Source: DASUAS01 sp963819475 (GTDB lineage: Bacteria; Actinomycetota; Acidimicrobiia; IMCC26256; DASPTH01). From it: a stretch of DNA of 64,000 nt. Below the pieces are notes generated by a model, which was given only the letters and a program-made list of their open reading frames with translations, was not told the origin of the DNA and did no database searches. A program made the translations under genes and the position numbers. Shown here piece after piece: positions 17,588 through 26,378 of the stretch. The DNA lies in NCBI GenBank assembly GCA_963819475.1, contig CAWFWE010000008.1, forward strand, positions 248,001-312,000, in the 5' to 3' direction. Each line of letters begins with the position of its first letter. The first letter of the stretch is position 1.

Positions 17588-17866
17588 TCACGCGGGGAAC
17601 GGTTCGAGGCCCATGCGGGCCCGCACCTCGGGGCGGCGCAGCGGCGGCACGGTCTTGGGAGGTTGCCGGCGGGGTGGGAGCCGCTCGAGCAGATCGGTCG
17701 CCAGGGACGCGATCTCGAGCGACACCGCCCGCATGTCTTCGGCGGTCGCACCCGTCGGCTTGGTGACGCCCGTGATCTTGCGGACGAACTGGTAGGCGGC
17801 GGCCTCGATCTCCTCCTGCGTCGCAGGCGGCTCGAGCCCTCGGAGTTCGGTGATGTTCCGGCACAT
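17588..17866 (-). CDS. DUF2277 family protein
   Basis: 92 residues starting MCRNITELRGLEPPATQEEI. The opening plus ATQEEIEAAAYQFVRKITGV is the family signature of DUF2277, a small helical actinobacterial protein family of unknown function. The ATG at 17866 was chosen because the MCRNI start is invariant in relatives. The C-terminus is arginine/proline-rich. Confidence 0.85.
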   Translation of the reverse strand: MCRNITELRGLEPPATQEEIEAAAYQFVRKITGVTKPTGATAEDMRAVSLEIASLATDLLERLPPRRQPPKTVPPLRRPEVRARMGLEPFPA

Positions 17867-17913
17867 GCCGGCCAGCCTACGACCCGCTCCCGAACCCCTT
17901 CCGGCCCTGACGG

Positions 17914-18387
17914 CTACGCCCCGTCGAACGCAGCCTGGAGCGCGGCGATGTCGAGCTTCTTCATGCCGTACATCGCCTGCATGGCGCGGTTCGCCGCGTC
18001 CCGGTCGGGGCTGGTCAGCATGTGCTCCCAGCCGGCCGGGCAGACCTGCCACGACAGGCCGTACTTGTCCTTGAGCCAACCGCAGGGGCCCTCTTCGCCC
18101 CCTTCCGAGAGCTGCTCCCAGTAGTAATCGATCTCCGCCTGGTCGGCGCAGTCGATCAGCAGCGAGATCGCCTCGTCGAACGTGAACTCCGGACCACCGT
18201 TGATCGCGGTGTACTGCTGACCGTCGAGCTCGAAGTTCACCGTGAGCACCTCACCGGCGGGCCGGGGTGCGCCCTCGCCGTAGTACGTGATGTCGGTGAC
18301 CTTGGAGTGGGGGAAGATCGAGACGTAGTACTCGGCGGCCTCGAGGCCCTGCGTGTCGAACCAGAGGTTGGGCGTGATCCTGGGCAT
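17914..18387 (-). CDS. PhnB-like VOC protein
   Basis: 157 residues. It opens MPRITPNLWFDTQGLEAAEY and carries YYVSIFPHSKVTDITYYGEG, TAINGGPEFTFDEAISLLID, CGWLKDKYGLSWQVCPAG and MQAMYGMKKLDIAALQAAF, which are hallmarks of the PhnB/3-demethylubiquinone-methyltransferase-like VOC group. The ATG at 18387 has GGGAGC upstream and is preferred to a longer in-frame start at 18432. The role is unknown; members are not true methyltransferases. Confidence 0.9.
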   Translation of the reverse strand: MPRITPNLWFDTQGLEAAEYYVSIFPHSKVTDITYYGEGAPRPAGEVLTVNFELDGQQYTAINGGPEFTFDEAISLLIDCADQAEIDYYWEQLSEGGEEGPCGWLKDKYGLSWQVCPAGWEHMLTSPDRDAANRAMQAMYGMKKLDIAALQAAFDGA

Positions 18388-18532
18388 CGCACTGCTCCCG
18401 TCGTCGGTGGTCACGGACACTGTCGCAACCACGACCGCGTCCGACCGTCGAACTCATCGGCGGCGTCCCGCGTGTGACGGCAACGAGTCAACGAGAGCGG
18501 CGCGTGCCGCGTCCCGCCGTTAGCGTTTCCGC

Positions 18533-19459
18533 ATGTTGCCGCAGACGGTGGGGGAGGTCTTCCTCACCGACGGCGGGGTGGAGACCGACCTCATCTTCAA
18601 CCGTGGGATCGACCTGCCCGACTTCGCCAGCTTCGTCCTGCACGCCGACCCCGACGCCGAACGGGAACGGGTGGTGCGCGACTACTTCCGGGGCTACCTG
18701 CGTGTCGGCGAGGCCTACGACCGCGGCCTCGTGCTCGAGACGCTGACGTGGCGCGCCAGCTCCGACTGGGGTGAGCGACTCGGGTACGACGCGACCCGGC
18801 TGCGCGACGTCAATCGCCGGGCCGTCGACTTCCTCCTCGGGCTCCGGGAACGGGAGGCCGGATCGACCGTCGTCGTCAGCGGGTGCATCGGCCCGCGCGG
18901 TGACGCGTACGCCGATCTCGGATCCATGGACGCCGCCGGCGCCGAGGCCTACCACCGTCCGCAGGTCGAGGCGCTCGCCGCCGCCGGCGCCGACCTCGTC
19001 ACCGCGCTCACGTTGACGAACACGGCCGAGGCGATCGGTGTCGTCCGCGCCGCCCAGGCGTGCGCGGTGCCGGTCGTGATCGCGTTCACGGTCGAGACCG
19101 ACGGCGCCCTGCCCGACGGCACCGCGCTCGCCGAGGCCGTGGCCGCGGTCGACGCCGCCACCGGCGCGGCGCCGACCTACTTCATGGTCAATTGCGCGCA
19201 TCCGGACCACTTCGGCGCGGTGCTCGAAGCCGGCGATCCGGCGCTGGCACGCATCCGTGGTGTCCGGGTCAACGCGTCGCGTCGGACCCACGCCGAGCTC
19301 GACGAGAGCGAGGAGCTCGACGCCGGGAATCCTGAGGAGCTCGGCGCGCAGGTGGCCGGGTTGCACTCGCACCTGCCGCACCTCAATGTGCTCGGTGGCT
19401 GCTGCGGCACCGACGACCGGCACATCGAGGCCATCGCCGTCGCGTGCCGGGGTGGCTGA
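18533..19459 (+). CDS. Homocysteine S-methyltransferase family protein
   Basis: 308-residue barrel protein. The N-terminus VFLTDGGVETDLIFNRGID is characteristic. Zinc ligands are expected at the Cys in YFMVNCAHPDHF and the pair in LGGCCGTDDRHI; all are present. It should transfer a methyl group from a donor such as S-methylmethionine to homocysteine or a related thiol. It stands alone on the plus strand and converges with the DinB-fold gene 3 bases after its stop. Confidence 0.9.
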   Translation: MLPQTVGEVFLTDGGVETDLIFNRGIDLPDFASFVLHADPDAERERVVRDYFRGYLRVGEAYDRGLVLETLTWRASSDWGERLGYDATRLRDVNRRAVDFLLGLREREAGSTVVVSGCIGPRGDAYADLGSMDAAGAEAYHRPQVEALAAAGADLVTALTLTNTAEAIGVVRAAQACAVPVVIAFTVETDGALPDGTALAEAVAAVDAATGAAPTYFMVNCAHPDHFGAVLEAGDPALARIRGVRVNASRRTHAELDESEELDAGNPEELGAQVAGLHSHLPHLNVLGGCCGTDDRHIEAIAVACRGG

Positions 19460-19462
19460 CGG

Positions 19463-20014
19463 TCACCAGGGCGCGTCGGGCCAGGTCTCCCTGGTGCGAT
19501 TGGCGGTCAGCCATTCGCGCTCGGTCTCGACGTAATCGGCCGGCAGATCCGCCGGGCTCGCGCCGAGGTCGAGATCGATCCAGTGCACGAGGAGCTCCCG
19601 CCGGCGGCGCACGAGGGTGGTCGTCACCGGCTGCGGCCCGTTCCACAGCCAGATGCCCGGCCGCGACCACGCGGCCGCCGGCAGCTGCCGCCACGCCTCC
19701 ATGAGCGCGTCGTCCGCCGCCACGAAGTCGGCCACGAGCGTGGCCACGTCACGGTCGGCGCCGGCGTCGATCTCCGCGACCCGTCCCGCCATGCCGTCGG
19801 GGTACTGCTCGCGGGGTTCGTCGGCGAGGGCGCCTTCCACCATGTTGCGAATCCCGTCGGCGTTGCGGGCGAGGTGGGTGACCAGGTGCCCGCGGGTCCA
19901 CCCCGGGAGGCGCGACGCAGCGCGCGCCTGCTCGTCGGTGAGTGGGGTGAGGGCCGCGCGCACCAGTGCGCCGGCGCGATCCGCGGTCTCGATCCCCGCT
20001 TCGATGGAGCTCAC
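19463..20014 (-). CDS. Mycothiol-dependent maleylpyruvate isomerase-like (DinB fold) protein
   Basis: 183 residues. The N-terminus has TDEQARAASRLPGWTRGHLV and THLARNADGIRNMVEGALAD; GWTRGHLVTHLARN supplies the metal-binding His typical of the mycothiol-dependent isomerase N-terminal domain. A later His is in RRRELLVHWIDLDLG. Members use mycothiol, the actinobacterial thiol, to isomerise maleylpyruvate or modify other substrates. It supports an actinobacterial source. The specific substrate is unknown. Confidence 0.87.
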   Translation of the reverse strand: MSSIEAGIETADRAGALVRAALTPLTDEQARAASRLPGWTRGHLVTHLARNADGIRNMVEGALADEPREQYPDGMAGRVAEIDAGADRDVATLVADFVAADDALMEAWRQLPAAAWSRPGIWLWNGPQPVTTTLVRRRRELLVHWIDLDLGASPADLPADYVETEREWLTANRTRETWPDAPW

Positions 20015-20225
20015 GGCGCGGGAGCGTAGCGCTCGATCACCGCGCCGGTTCGAGGATCATCGTCTCGGGTGGCGCGGCCGGCACCGCCCGGTGGCGAAAC
20101 GTCCGGATTCTCCGAACCGGGTGGCGCGGGCGTGCGCCAAGTGTCACGCTCAGTGAGTCCGCGTGTGCGAGCGGCGAGCGCGGGCCGTACGATCACGAGG
20201 TATGGCAGGAGTTCCGGAGGGTCCG

Positions 20226-20711
20226 ATGCCCGAGACCAGTGGATCCGGGATGGCGGGAGCCGACCGTTCCGACGACGAGGGCGTCACCTGGACCGCGGCC
20301 ACCCTCATCCAGACCGGAGCAGCCGAAGGCGCCACGGTCGCGCGCGATCCCGAGGCGCGCGACGCGATCGAGGAGAGCACCGCGAGCGACGAAGCAGTCG
20401 ACGAGAGCCTCGAGCTCGACCTCACCGCCCCGGAGCCCGCCGAGGTCAACGGCAGCTCGCCCGCGTCCGAACGGGGCGCCGAGCTCGAAGGCGGGCACTG
20501 GCGCGAGCGGGCGATCGTGTGGCGCGAACGGGCCATGGCCGCCGAGCTGGTGGCGAAGATGCTGCAGCGCAATCTCGACGACCTCCGCGCCAACCTCGAG
20601 GATCTCCGCCTGAAGGTGGAAACCGCGGAAGCGAAGCGCACCGAGCTGGTCGCCGCGGAGTCCCCGTGGCGCCGCTTCGTCCGAGACATGTACGCGAAGT
20701 ACATGGGCTGA
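20226..20711 (+). CDS. Hypothetical acidic protein with C-terminal coiled coil
   Basis: 161 residues from the ATG at 20226 (MPETSGSGMAGADRSDDEGV), chosen for the CGGAGGG five bases upstream; an in-frame ATG at 20202 is possible. The first ~90 residues are acidic and low complexity. The segment WRERAIVWRERAMAAELVA through DDLRANLEDLRLKVETAEAK is a strong heptad-type coiled coil. The end FVRDMYAKYMG is basic/aromatic. No domain recognised. The next gene, also a coiled coil, starts 5 bases later. Confidence 0.7.
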   Translation: MPETSGSGMAGADRSDDEGVTWTAATLIQTGAAEGATVARDPEARDAIEESTASDEAVDESLELDLTAPEPAEVNGSSPASERGAELEGGHWRERAIVWRERAMAAELVAKMLQRNLDDLRANLEDLRLKVETAEAKRTELVAAESPWRRFVRDMYAKYMG

Positions 20712-20716
20712 CGGCG

Positions 20717-20983
20717 GTGGCGAAGAAGTCAAAGGAAGGAAAGCAGTCGCGCAAGCAGCAACTCGCGGAGCAGGTGGTCGTCGAGCAACAGCGAACGGCC
20801 GAGGTGCTCCAGTCGCTGTCGACCGCGATCAGTGCGCAGCAGTCGCCATCGGGCGATCGGCTCCTGGAGGAGATCCGCAAGCTGCTCGACGACGTGCTCG
20901 TCGCGCAACACCGCACCAATCACCTTCTCGAGCTCGCGTTGCGCGCCGGGTTCGACGACGACGAACAGACGCGCACCTCGTAG
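20717..20983 (+). CDS. Small hypothetical coiled-coil protein
   Basis: 88 residues starting VAKKSKEGKQSRKQQLAEQV at the GTG at 20717, five bases after the previous stop, so probably translated by coupling. The lysine-rich head leads into EQQRTAEVLQSLSTAISAQQ and LLEEIRKLLDDVLVAQHRTN, a heptad-rich helix, and an acidic tail. It likely pairs with the preceding coiled-coil protein, but no function can be assigned. Confidence 0.68.
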   Translation: MAKKSKEGKQSRKQQLAEQVVVEQQRTAEVLQSLSTAISAQQSPSGDRLLEEIRKLLDDVLVAQHRTNHLLELALRAGFDDDEQTRTS

Positions 20984-21039
20984 CGCTCGCGCATTTGCAT
21001 GCTGAGTGTCCCGGTGCGTTCGTGGCGGGGGAGGGCGCG

Positions 21040-22654
21040 ATGAGCAGCCAGGCGTCGAGCAGCGTCACGGACGACACGACGGGTCGAGCGCCGGTGCTCG
21101 TCGTCGGTGCCGGTCCGACCGGACTGCTCCTCGCCGCGGAGCTCAACCGCCGTGAGGTCCCGTGCCTGCTGATCGACGAGCGGTCGGGCCCGCAGCACTG
21201 GGACCGGGCGACGGTGGTGCATCCGCGCTCGCTCGAGCTCTTCGAATCCCTCGGACTCAGCGAGCAGTTTTCTCGACGTGGGTACTCCACAGCGTGGCGC
21301 GAAGATCCATTCGGGCGGCGAGGTCCTCGGTGCCTTCGACCTCACCAGCTCCGGGAGCAGCTACCCGTACAGCCTCGGCGTGTCCGAGGAGGTCACCGAA
21401 TCGATCCTCACCCAGTACCTGCACGCGCAGGGCGGCGGGGTGGCGAGATCGTCTCGCCTGATCGGTCTGACCGCTCGCGCCGACGGCGTCGCGGCCGAGG
21501 TCGAGCGCGACGGCGAGCGCCTCCAGATCGACGCCGGTTGGGTGGTGGGGTGCGACGGCCTGCACAGCCCGACCCGCGAGGCGAGCGGCATCGGGTTCGA
21601 CGGCCACGACATCGCCGCGCCGTGGGCGGTCTTCGATGCGACGCTCGACGCGTGGACCGAGGTGTTCGACCTCACCTTCGTCTATCTCGAGGCGGTCCCC
21701 GTCATCCTCACCGCGCTGCCCGGTCGACGCTGGCGCGCCTACCTGCGGCCGAGCTCGCCGGAGTCGGATCTGGTCGCCGACGCGACCTCGACGATCCGCC
21801 GGTACCACCCATCGGTGTCCTTCGTCGACGTGGAGAACCCGACACGGTTCCACTGTCACACGAAGGTCGCGACCGCGTTCCGCGCCGGGCCGGTCCTCCT
21901 GGCCGGCGACGCCGCGCATCTCTGCTCACCCGCCCAGGGCCACGGCATGAACACCGGGTTGCAGGACGCGGCGAACCTGGCTTGGAAGCTGGCGCTGGTC
22001 CACCAGGGTTCGGCCGACCCCGTGCTCCTCGACAGCTACGAGGCGGAATGGCTTCCCGTCGCGCGGACGGTCGGCCTCGAGGGCGACGACTTCGAGCTCG
22101 CGCAGACGATCGCCGACGCGAACGAGCGCACGGACCGCGACCGGTCGATGCGCGCCATGCTCGCCGACCCGACCGCGCGCCAGCACGAGATCGTCGCCGA
22201 GGCCGAGCTCGACGTGGAGTACTCCGACTCCCCCATCGTGATCGGCGACGCCGGCAAGGGCCTGGCGCCCGGACAGCGCCTTCCCGACACGATCGCGACG
22301 CGATGGTCGGAGACGGAGTCCGGTCGCCTGCACGAGCACACGCGCAACGCCGGCCACACCATCGTGCTCGTCAATGGTGCCGATGCGGACCATGGTGCGG
22401 TCTCCGATCTGCTCAACACCCTGCTGGACGTCGTCGCGGGCTCTCCCATGCTCGACGCGGTGATCGCGCTCGGGATCGGTGAGTACCCGGCCGAGCCGGC
22501 AGGGTGCATCGAACCATCGGCCGCCGCGCTCCTCGACGTCGAAGAGATCACCCTCTTGGCGGTGCGCCCCGACGGCTACATCGGTCTCCGTGCCGACCAC
22601 GATCACCTCGCTGCGCTGGCGCGTTACCAGGCGCTCGTGCTCGGGCCTTCGTGA
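21040..22654 (+). CDS. FAD-dependent aromatic hydroxylase (phenol hydroxylase/PHBH type), frameshift
   Basis: Flavoprotein monooxygenase of about 537 residues. The first part, from the ATG at 21040 with GGGGGAGGG upstream, has the FAD loop VVGAGPTGLLLAAEL. The rest has the DG motif VGCDGLHSPTREA, the second FAD motif GDAAHLCSPAQGHGMNTGLQ and a C-terminal thioredoxin-like domain. The two parts are in different frames; one extra T in the TTTT run at 21268-21271 explains it, joining LGLSEQF to LDVGTPQRGAKI. It should hydroxylate an aromatic or polyketide-like substrate with NAD(P)H and oxygen. Confidence 0.88.
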
Positions 22655-22745
22655 GCTCGAGCGAACACCGGCTTCGTCGCGCTTGACCGCGCGGGCGCCG
22701 CGGGCCATGGTTCCTGGACAACCTGCCACGAGAGGGGAGCGGGCC

Positions 22746-23051
22746 GTGGACTATGTCGCCCGTCTGACGTTTCGATCCGCCGCGAGCGCCCAGGACCGGG
22801 ATGCCGCACTGGCGAGACGAGCATCCTGGAACTACCCGGCCGGGGTGCAGGTGATCGCGGAGTACTGGCCGCTCTCGGCCGACCTGCAGGTTGTCGCGAT
22901 CTTCTCGGCCGAGGACGTCGGGGCGATCTGGGAGCTCGAGGCGGAATGGAACGACGTCTTCGACGTCGACATCGCACCGGCCGTCTCGGCCGAGGACGGG
23001 CTGCGCATCGGGCCCGACGTGTTCGGTCGGCTCCAACGTCTCCAGCAATAG
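22746..23051 (+). CDS. DUF3303-like small protein
   Basis: 101 residues starting VDYVARLTFRSAASAQDRDA at a GTG with GAGGGGAGC upstream. The middle QVIAEYWPLSADLQVVAIFS, then DVGAIWELEAEWNDVFDVDI, fits the DUF3303-type alpha+beta barrel proteins that begin with an M-F/Y-V strand. It lies between the flavoprotein hydroxylase and an epoxide hydrolase on the same strand and may be cotranscribed with them. Function unknown. Confidence 0.7.
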   Translation: MDYVARLTFRSAASAQDRDAALARRASWNYPAGVQVIAEYWPLSADLQVVAIFSAEDVGAIWELEAEWNDVFDVDIAPAVSAEDGLRIGPDVFGRLQRLQQ

Positions 23052-23082
23052 GCGTCGGGCGCCGGCATGGAAGACTCCGCCG

Positions 23083-24252
23083 ATGCCGACGCCCACTCCC
23101 GTACCGTTCGAGATCGACGTGCCGGACGACGCGCTCGACGATCTGATCCTCCGCCTGCGTCGTACGCGGTACGCCGACGACTTCGGGAACGACGACTGGA
23201 CCTTCGGTGTACCTCGCGCCTCTCTGCGTGGGATCGTCGACCACTGGATCGAGCGATTCGATTGGCGTGCTCAGGAACGGGCCATGAACGGCTACGCCAA
23301 CTATCGCGTCGAGATCGACGGGATCCCGATCCACTTCGTGCACGAGCGCGGACGCGGTCCGGCAGCGATGCCGTTGATCCTGACCCACGGTTGGCCATGG
23401 ACCTTCTGGGACTACGAGCGCCTCATCGGGCCGTTGTCGGATCCGGCGCGGTTCGGCGGGGATCCGAACGACGCCTTCGACGTCGTCGTCCCGTCGCTCC
23501 CGGGCACCGCGTTCTCGAGTCCGTTGCGTACGACGGGTATCGGCGTGGTCGCGACCGCCGATCTGTGGCTGCAGCTGATGCACGACGTCCTGGGCTACGA
23601 CCGCTTCGCCGCCGGCGGAGGCGACTCCGGCGCGTTCGTCAGCGTCCGGCTGGGGCACGCGTACGCCGACGAGGTGATCGGCGTCCACCTGAACTTCCCG
23701 GCCGCGGTGTCGATGGGTGCGCTCGCCTCGATCCCGCGTGAGGACTACACGCCCGAGGAAGCAGAGTGGAGGCAGGCGCCGCCTCAGGCCCGGGGCACGT
23801 CCGCGCACATGGCGGTGCACATCGAAGATCCACAGACGCTCTCGTGGGCGATGAACGACTCGCCGGCCGGGATGGCGGCCTGGCTCATCGAACGTCGCCG
23901 CAACTGGAGCGACTGCGACGGCGACGTCGAACGCAGGTTCACCATGGATGAGCTGCTGACGGGGGTGAGCCTCTACTGGCTGACCGGAACGTTCCACACG
24001 TCGGTCCGCTTCTACGCCGAGTCGTTCCGCGCACCATGGCCCCTGGTGCACGACCGGCAGCCGCCGGTCACGGTCCCGACGGCCGTCGCCGTCTTCCCGC
24101 GTGAGTTGCTGCGCGTCCCGCGACGCTTCATGGAACGCCAGGTGAACCTGGCGCGCTGGACCGTCATGCCGCGTGGGGGCCACTTCGCCCCGTCGGAGGA
24201 GCCGGAGCTCATGGTGGAGGACATCCGGACGTTCTTCCGCGAGCTGCGCTGA
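23083..24252 (+). CDS. Epoxide hydrolase (EHN domain plus alpha/beta hydrolase)
   Basis: 389 residues. The N-terminal EHN domain runs MPTPTPVPFEIDVPDDALDD to about residue 100. The hydrolase core has the oxyanion motif LTHGWPWTFWDYERLI, the nucleophile Asp in AAGGGDSGAFVS, and the catalytic His in PRGGHFAPSEEPELM. Enzymes of this layout open epoxides to diols. It follows the flavoprotein hydroxylase and DUF3303-like genes on the plus strand, so it could detoxify an epoxide made by a monooxygenase (inference). Confidence 0.92.
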   Translation: MPTPTPVPFEIDVPDDALDDLILRLRRTRYADDFGNDDWTFGVPRASLRGIVDHWIERFDWRAQERAMNGYANYRVEIDGIPIHFVHERGRGPAAMPLILTHGWPWTFWDYERLIGPLSDPARFGGDPNDAFDVVVPSLPGTAFSSPLRTTGIGVVATADLWLQLMHDVLGYDRFAAGGGDSGAFVSVRLGHAYADEVIGVHLNFPAAVSMGALASIPREDYTPEEAEWRQAPPQARGTSAHMAVHIEDPQTLSWAMNDSPAGMAAWLIERRRNWSDCDGDVERRFTMDELLTGVSLYWLTGTFHTSVRFYAESFRAPWPLVHDRQPPVTVPTAVAVFPRELLRVPRRFMERQVNLARWTVMPRGGHFAPSEEPELMVEDIRTFFRELR

Positions 24253-24274
24253 CGCGGCCGCCCCACCCTCGCGC

Positions 24275-24631
24275 CTACGACCGCTGGTGCGCGATCTGGA
24301 AGACGTTGCCGAACGGGTCGCGCACCATGGCGCGCCGGTCGCCGTACGGCACGTCGACGGGTGGCTCCACGCTCTCCGCGCCGGCGTCCACGGCGCGCCG
24401 ATAGACCTCGTCGGCATCGTCCACGTAGACGTAGAGGAACGCCGGGAAGCGGTCGCGATCGGTCGCCGGACTCACCATGACGATCGAGTCGCCGACGAGG
24501 ATCTCCGCCGGGCGGCCGGCGTGGATCTCACCGGTCCCACCGAACACCTCGCGGAGGAAGTCGACTTGGGCCGCGACGTCGCGCACGACGATGCGCGGCG
24601 TCACCGAGTGGAATCCCTCCCGCGGTGTCAT
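24275..24631 (-). CDS. VOC family protein (glyoxalase-like)
   Basis: 118 residues starting MTPREGFHSVTPRIVVRDVA. It has the paired-strand features FLREVFGGTGEIHAGRPAEI and LYVYVDDADEVYRRAVDAGA and the end MVRDPFGNVFQIAHQRS, like the PhnB/YdcN-type glyoxalase group. Its ATG overlaps the stop of the TrmO-like gene by 4 bases, so the two are co-translated. Role unknown. Confidence 0.87.
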   Translation of the reverse strand: MTPREGFHSVTPRIVVRDVAAQVDFLREVFGGTGEIHAGRPAEILVGDSIVMVSPATDRDRFPAFLYVYVDDADEVYRRAVDAGAESVEPPVDVPYGDRRAMVRDPFGNVFQIAHQRS

Positions 24632-25050
24632 CGAGTGCCCACGGGGCCCAGCACCGGCTTGACGTCGAGCACGGGCGTACCGCTGATGGCTTCCAGGTTG
24701 CGAACCTGCAGCCGGGCGCCGTCGATCGCGAGGATCTCGACTTCGTGGAGTCCGATGGGATTCGGGCGATCCGGCGACCGGGTGCTGAAGACGCCCTGCA
24801 GCGGTCGGGTGGCGTCACCACGTGGATGCACCTCGAGCACGTCGCGATCGCCGCGGTCGAGCCACGTCACGACGATCACCCGCTCGCCGACCACGAGGTC
24901 GCGCATCGCCGGTACGTACTGCGATCCCATCGCGATCCAGGCATCGAGCTCACCTTCGTCGCCCTGTGCAGGAGCGTCGGCCATGTCGACGAGCGGAGAC
25001 TCGACGATCCCGATGACGCGAAGCTCGTAGTGCATCTCGTTGACGGTCAC
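24628..25050 (-). CDS. TrmO/TsaA-like tRNA methyltransferase
   Basis: 140 residues from the GTG at 25050. The early YELRVIGIVESPLVDM strand and the late VFSTRSPDRPNPIGLHEVEI are the signature of the TsaA/TrmO beta-barrel family, whose characterised members methylate N6-threonylcarbamoyladenosine-37 of tRNA using S-adenosylmethionine. The DRPNPIG motif is intact. The start overlaps a 40-codon reading frame (GTGA) and the stop overlaps the VOC gene. Function as TrmO is likely but untested. Confidence 0.87.
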   Translation of the reverse strand: MTVNEMHYELRVIGIVESPLVDMADAPAQGDEGELDAWIAMGSQYVPAMRDLVVGERVIVVTWLDRGDRDVLEVHPRGDATRPLQGVFSTRSPDRPNPIGLHEVEILAIDGARLQVRNLEAISGTPVLDVKPVLGPVGTR

Positions 25051-25169
25051 GGCTGTTCGCGGTCGGGACGCCCGATGGTCAGATCACCGAGCTCGACGAC
25101 CTCCAAGGATGCCGACTCCTGGGTCTGCCGCTCGTCCGGCGCGTGAAAACTCCTCGCGAACCGTTGCAT
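25047..25169 (-). CDS. Short 40-residue protein, cupin-like N-terminal fragment
   Basis: An ATG at 25169 with a very strong GGAAGGAGG ribosome site opens MQRFARSFHAPDERQTQESA and continues to a stop that overlaps the TrmO-like GTG (GTGA). The opening resembles the first 40 residues of small actinobacterial cupin proteins (FxxPDE...VVELGDLTIGR), but the barrel itself is missing. It may be a truncated cupin kept as a translational lead for the next gene, or a true small protein. Confidence 0.45.
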   Translation of the reverse strand: MQRFARSFHAPDERQTQESASLEVVELGDLTIGRPDREQP

Positions 25170-25291
25170 CCGCCTCCTTCCCCGTCGCCGGGGGGCATGG
25201 TCTCCAGCATGCCCCGTACGAGGGTCGGCTGGGAGGTCCGGGTGCGAGCGGGCGGCTCAAGCGGGTCGGCCGCGGCGCCGACAACGAGGGG

Positions 25292-25576
25292 ATGCAGATC
25301 GCCTTCGACATCGCCGGTACGCCTGCGGAGTTCCGCCGTCACAGCAGCACGGGCAAGGCCGAACTGCTCGTCGGAGACGACGTGGTCACGTTGCAAGGCC
25401 CGCTTCGCGTCTCGACGCACTTCAACTTCAAGACCAAGCAGACGTGGCGTTGCGAAGTCAGCGGGCATGTCGTCGAGGTCGTGAAGGTCCGCCCGAGGTT
25501 CGTCGGCGGGTTCCGTGAGAACTCGTATACCGTCTCGGTGGACGACAACCAAGTCGTCGCCGCCGCCGGCATCTGA
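25292..25576 (+). CDS. Hypothetical small beta-rich protein
   Basis: 94 residues starting MQIAFDIAGTPAEFRRHSST at 25292 with GAGGGG immediately upstream. The pattern LLVGDDVVTLQGPLRVSTHF, WRCEVSGHVVEVVKVRPRFV and ENSYTVSVDDNQVVAAAG is beta-rich with no recognised family. It is isolated between the divergent cupin-like/TrmO unit and the PAP2 gene. Probably a real gene given codon usage and ribosome site. Confidence 0.65.
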   Translation: MQIAFDIAGTPAEFRRHSSTGKAELLVGDDVVTLQGPLRVSTHFNFKTKQTWRCEVSGHVVEVVKVRPRFVGGFRENSYTVSVDDNQVVAAAGI

Positions 25577-25646
25577 GCGCCGGCGCCCCGAAGCGTCGGG
25601 GCGCGACCGTGGCGAACTGCCATCGGGCGTAGCCTGGTGTGGCGTG

Positions 25647-26351
25647 ATGGACGACCGGGAGCTCGCACGACACCACCGTCGCCCGGACCGACGGCGCGCG
25701 TCGTTTCCTCAGGCGTCGGGTCTCCTGGCGGTCACCGCAGTGCTGCTCGCCGCGCTGGCCCCGCTCACCGTTCGTGTGCACTCCATGATCGGTCCGCTCC
25801 GAGTCGATCGTTGGGTCTCCGGACACCTCGCGGAGCGCCTCCCCGTCGCCGGGTTCCAGCTCGGATACTCGGGATATGACGCGATCGCGAGGGCGGGGGC
25901 GCCGGCGTTCGTCGTCATGACGATGGTGGTCGCGCTCGGTTGGGCGATTCGTCGGCGCGACGTCGAGGGCGGCCTGCTCGCGGTGGCCGGACCGGGCGTC
26001 GCGTTGGTCGTGGCCGAGTTCGTGGCCAAGCCGCTGGTCGGTCGCCAAGACCCCGCCGGCAGCTGGAGCTTTCCCTCCGGGACGGTGACTGCAGTCGCGG
26101 CGGCCCTGGCCGTGAGCGTCATCCTCGTCTATCGATGGGCGGGTCTGACCCGAGCGATCGCGGCGGCGCTCATGCTCGCGGTGGTCCCGATCGTCATGTG
26201 CGTGGCCGTGGTCGAGCTGCGCTGGCACTACGCCACCGATGCCGCGGCGGGTCTCGCACTGGGCGTGGCGGTGGCGTGTGCGATTGCCGCCGTGCTTGCC
26301 GCCGTCGAGGACGCGTACCGCCGCCCTCGCCTCGCCGATCTCAGTCCGTAG
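25647..26351 (+). CDS. PAP2-superfamily membrane phosphatase-like protein
   Basis: 234 residues with about six membrane segments. The three phosphatase motifs appear as KPLVGRQDP (motif 1), SFPSGTVTAV (motif 2) and LRWHYATDAAAG (motif 3). Motif 1 lacks the usual RP pair and motif 2 has Thr where the catalytic-relay His of PSGH normally lies; motif 3 keeps His and Asp. Activity could therefore be altered. The ATG at 25647 (MDDRELARHHRR) is preferred; the adjacent GTG three bases earlier is an alternative. Likely a lipid phosphate phosphatase relative. Confidence 0.83.
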   Translation: MDDRELARHHRRPDRRRASFPQASGLLAVTAVLLAALAPLTVRVHSMIGPLRVDRWVSGHLAERLPVAGFQLGYSGYDAIARAGAPAFVVMTMVVALGWAIRRRDVEGGLLAVAGPGVALVVAEFVAKPLVGRQDPAGSWSFPSGTVTAVAAALAVSVILVYRWAGLTRAIAAALMLAVVPIVMCVAVVELRWHYATDAAAGLALGVAVACAIAAVLAAVEDAYRRPRLADLSP

Positions 26352-26378
26352 CGTCCGAACCGTCGCTGTCCGTCACCA

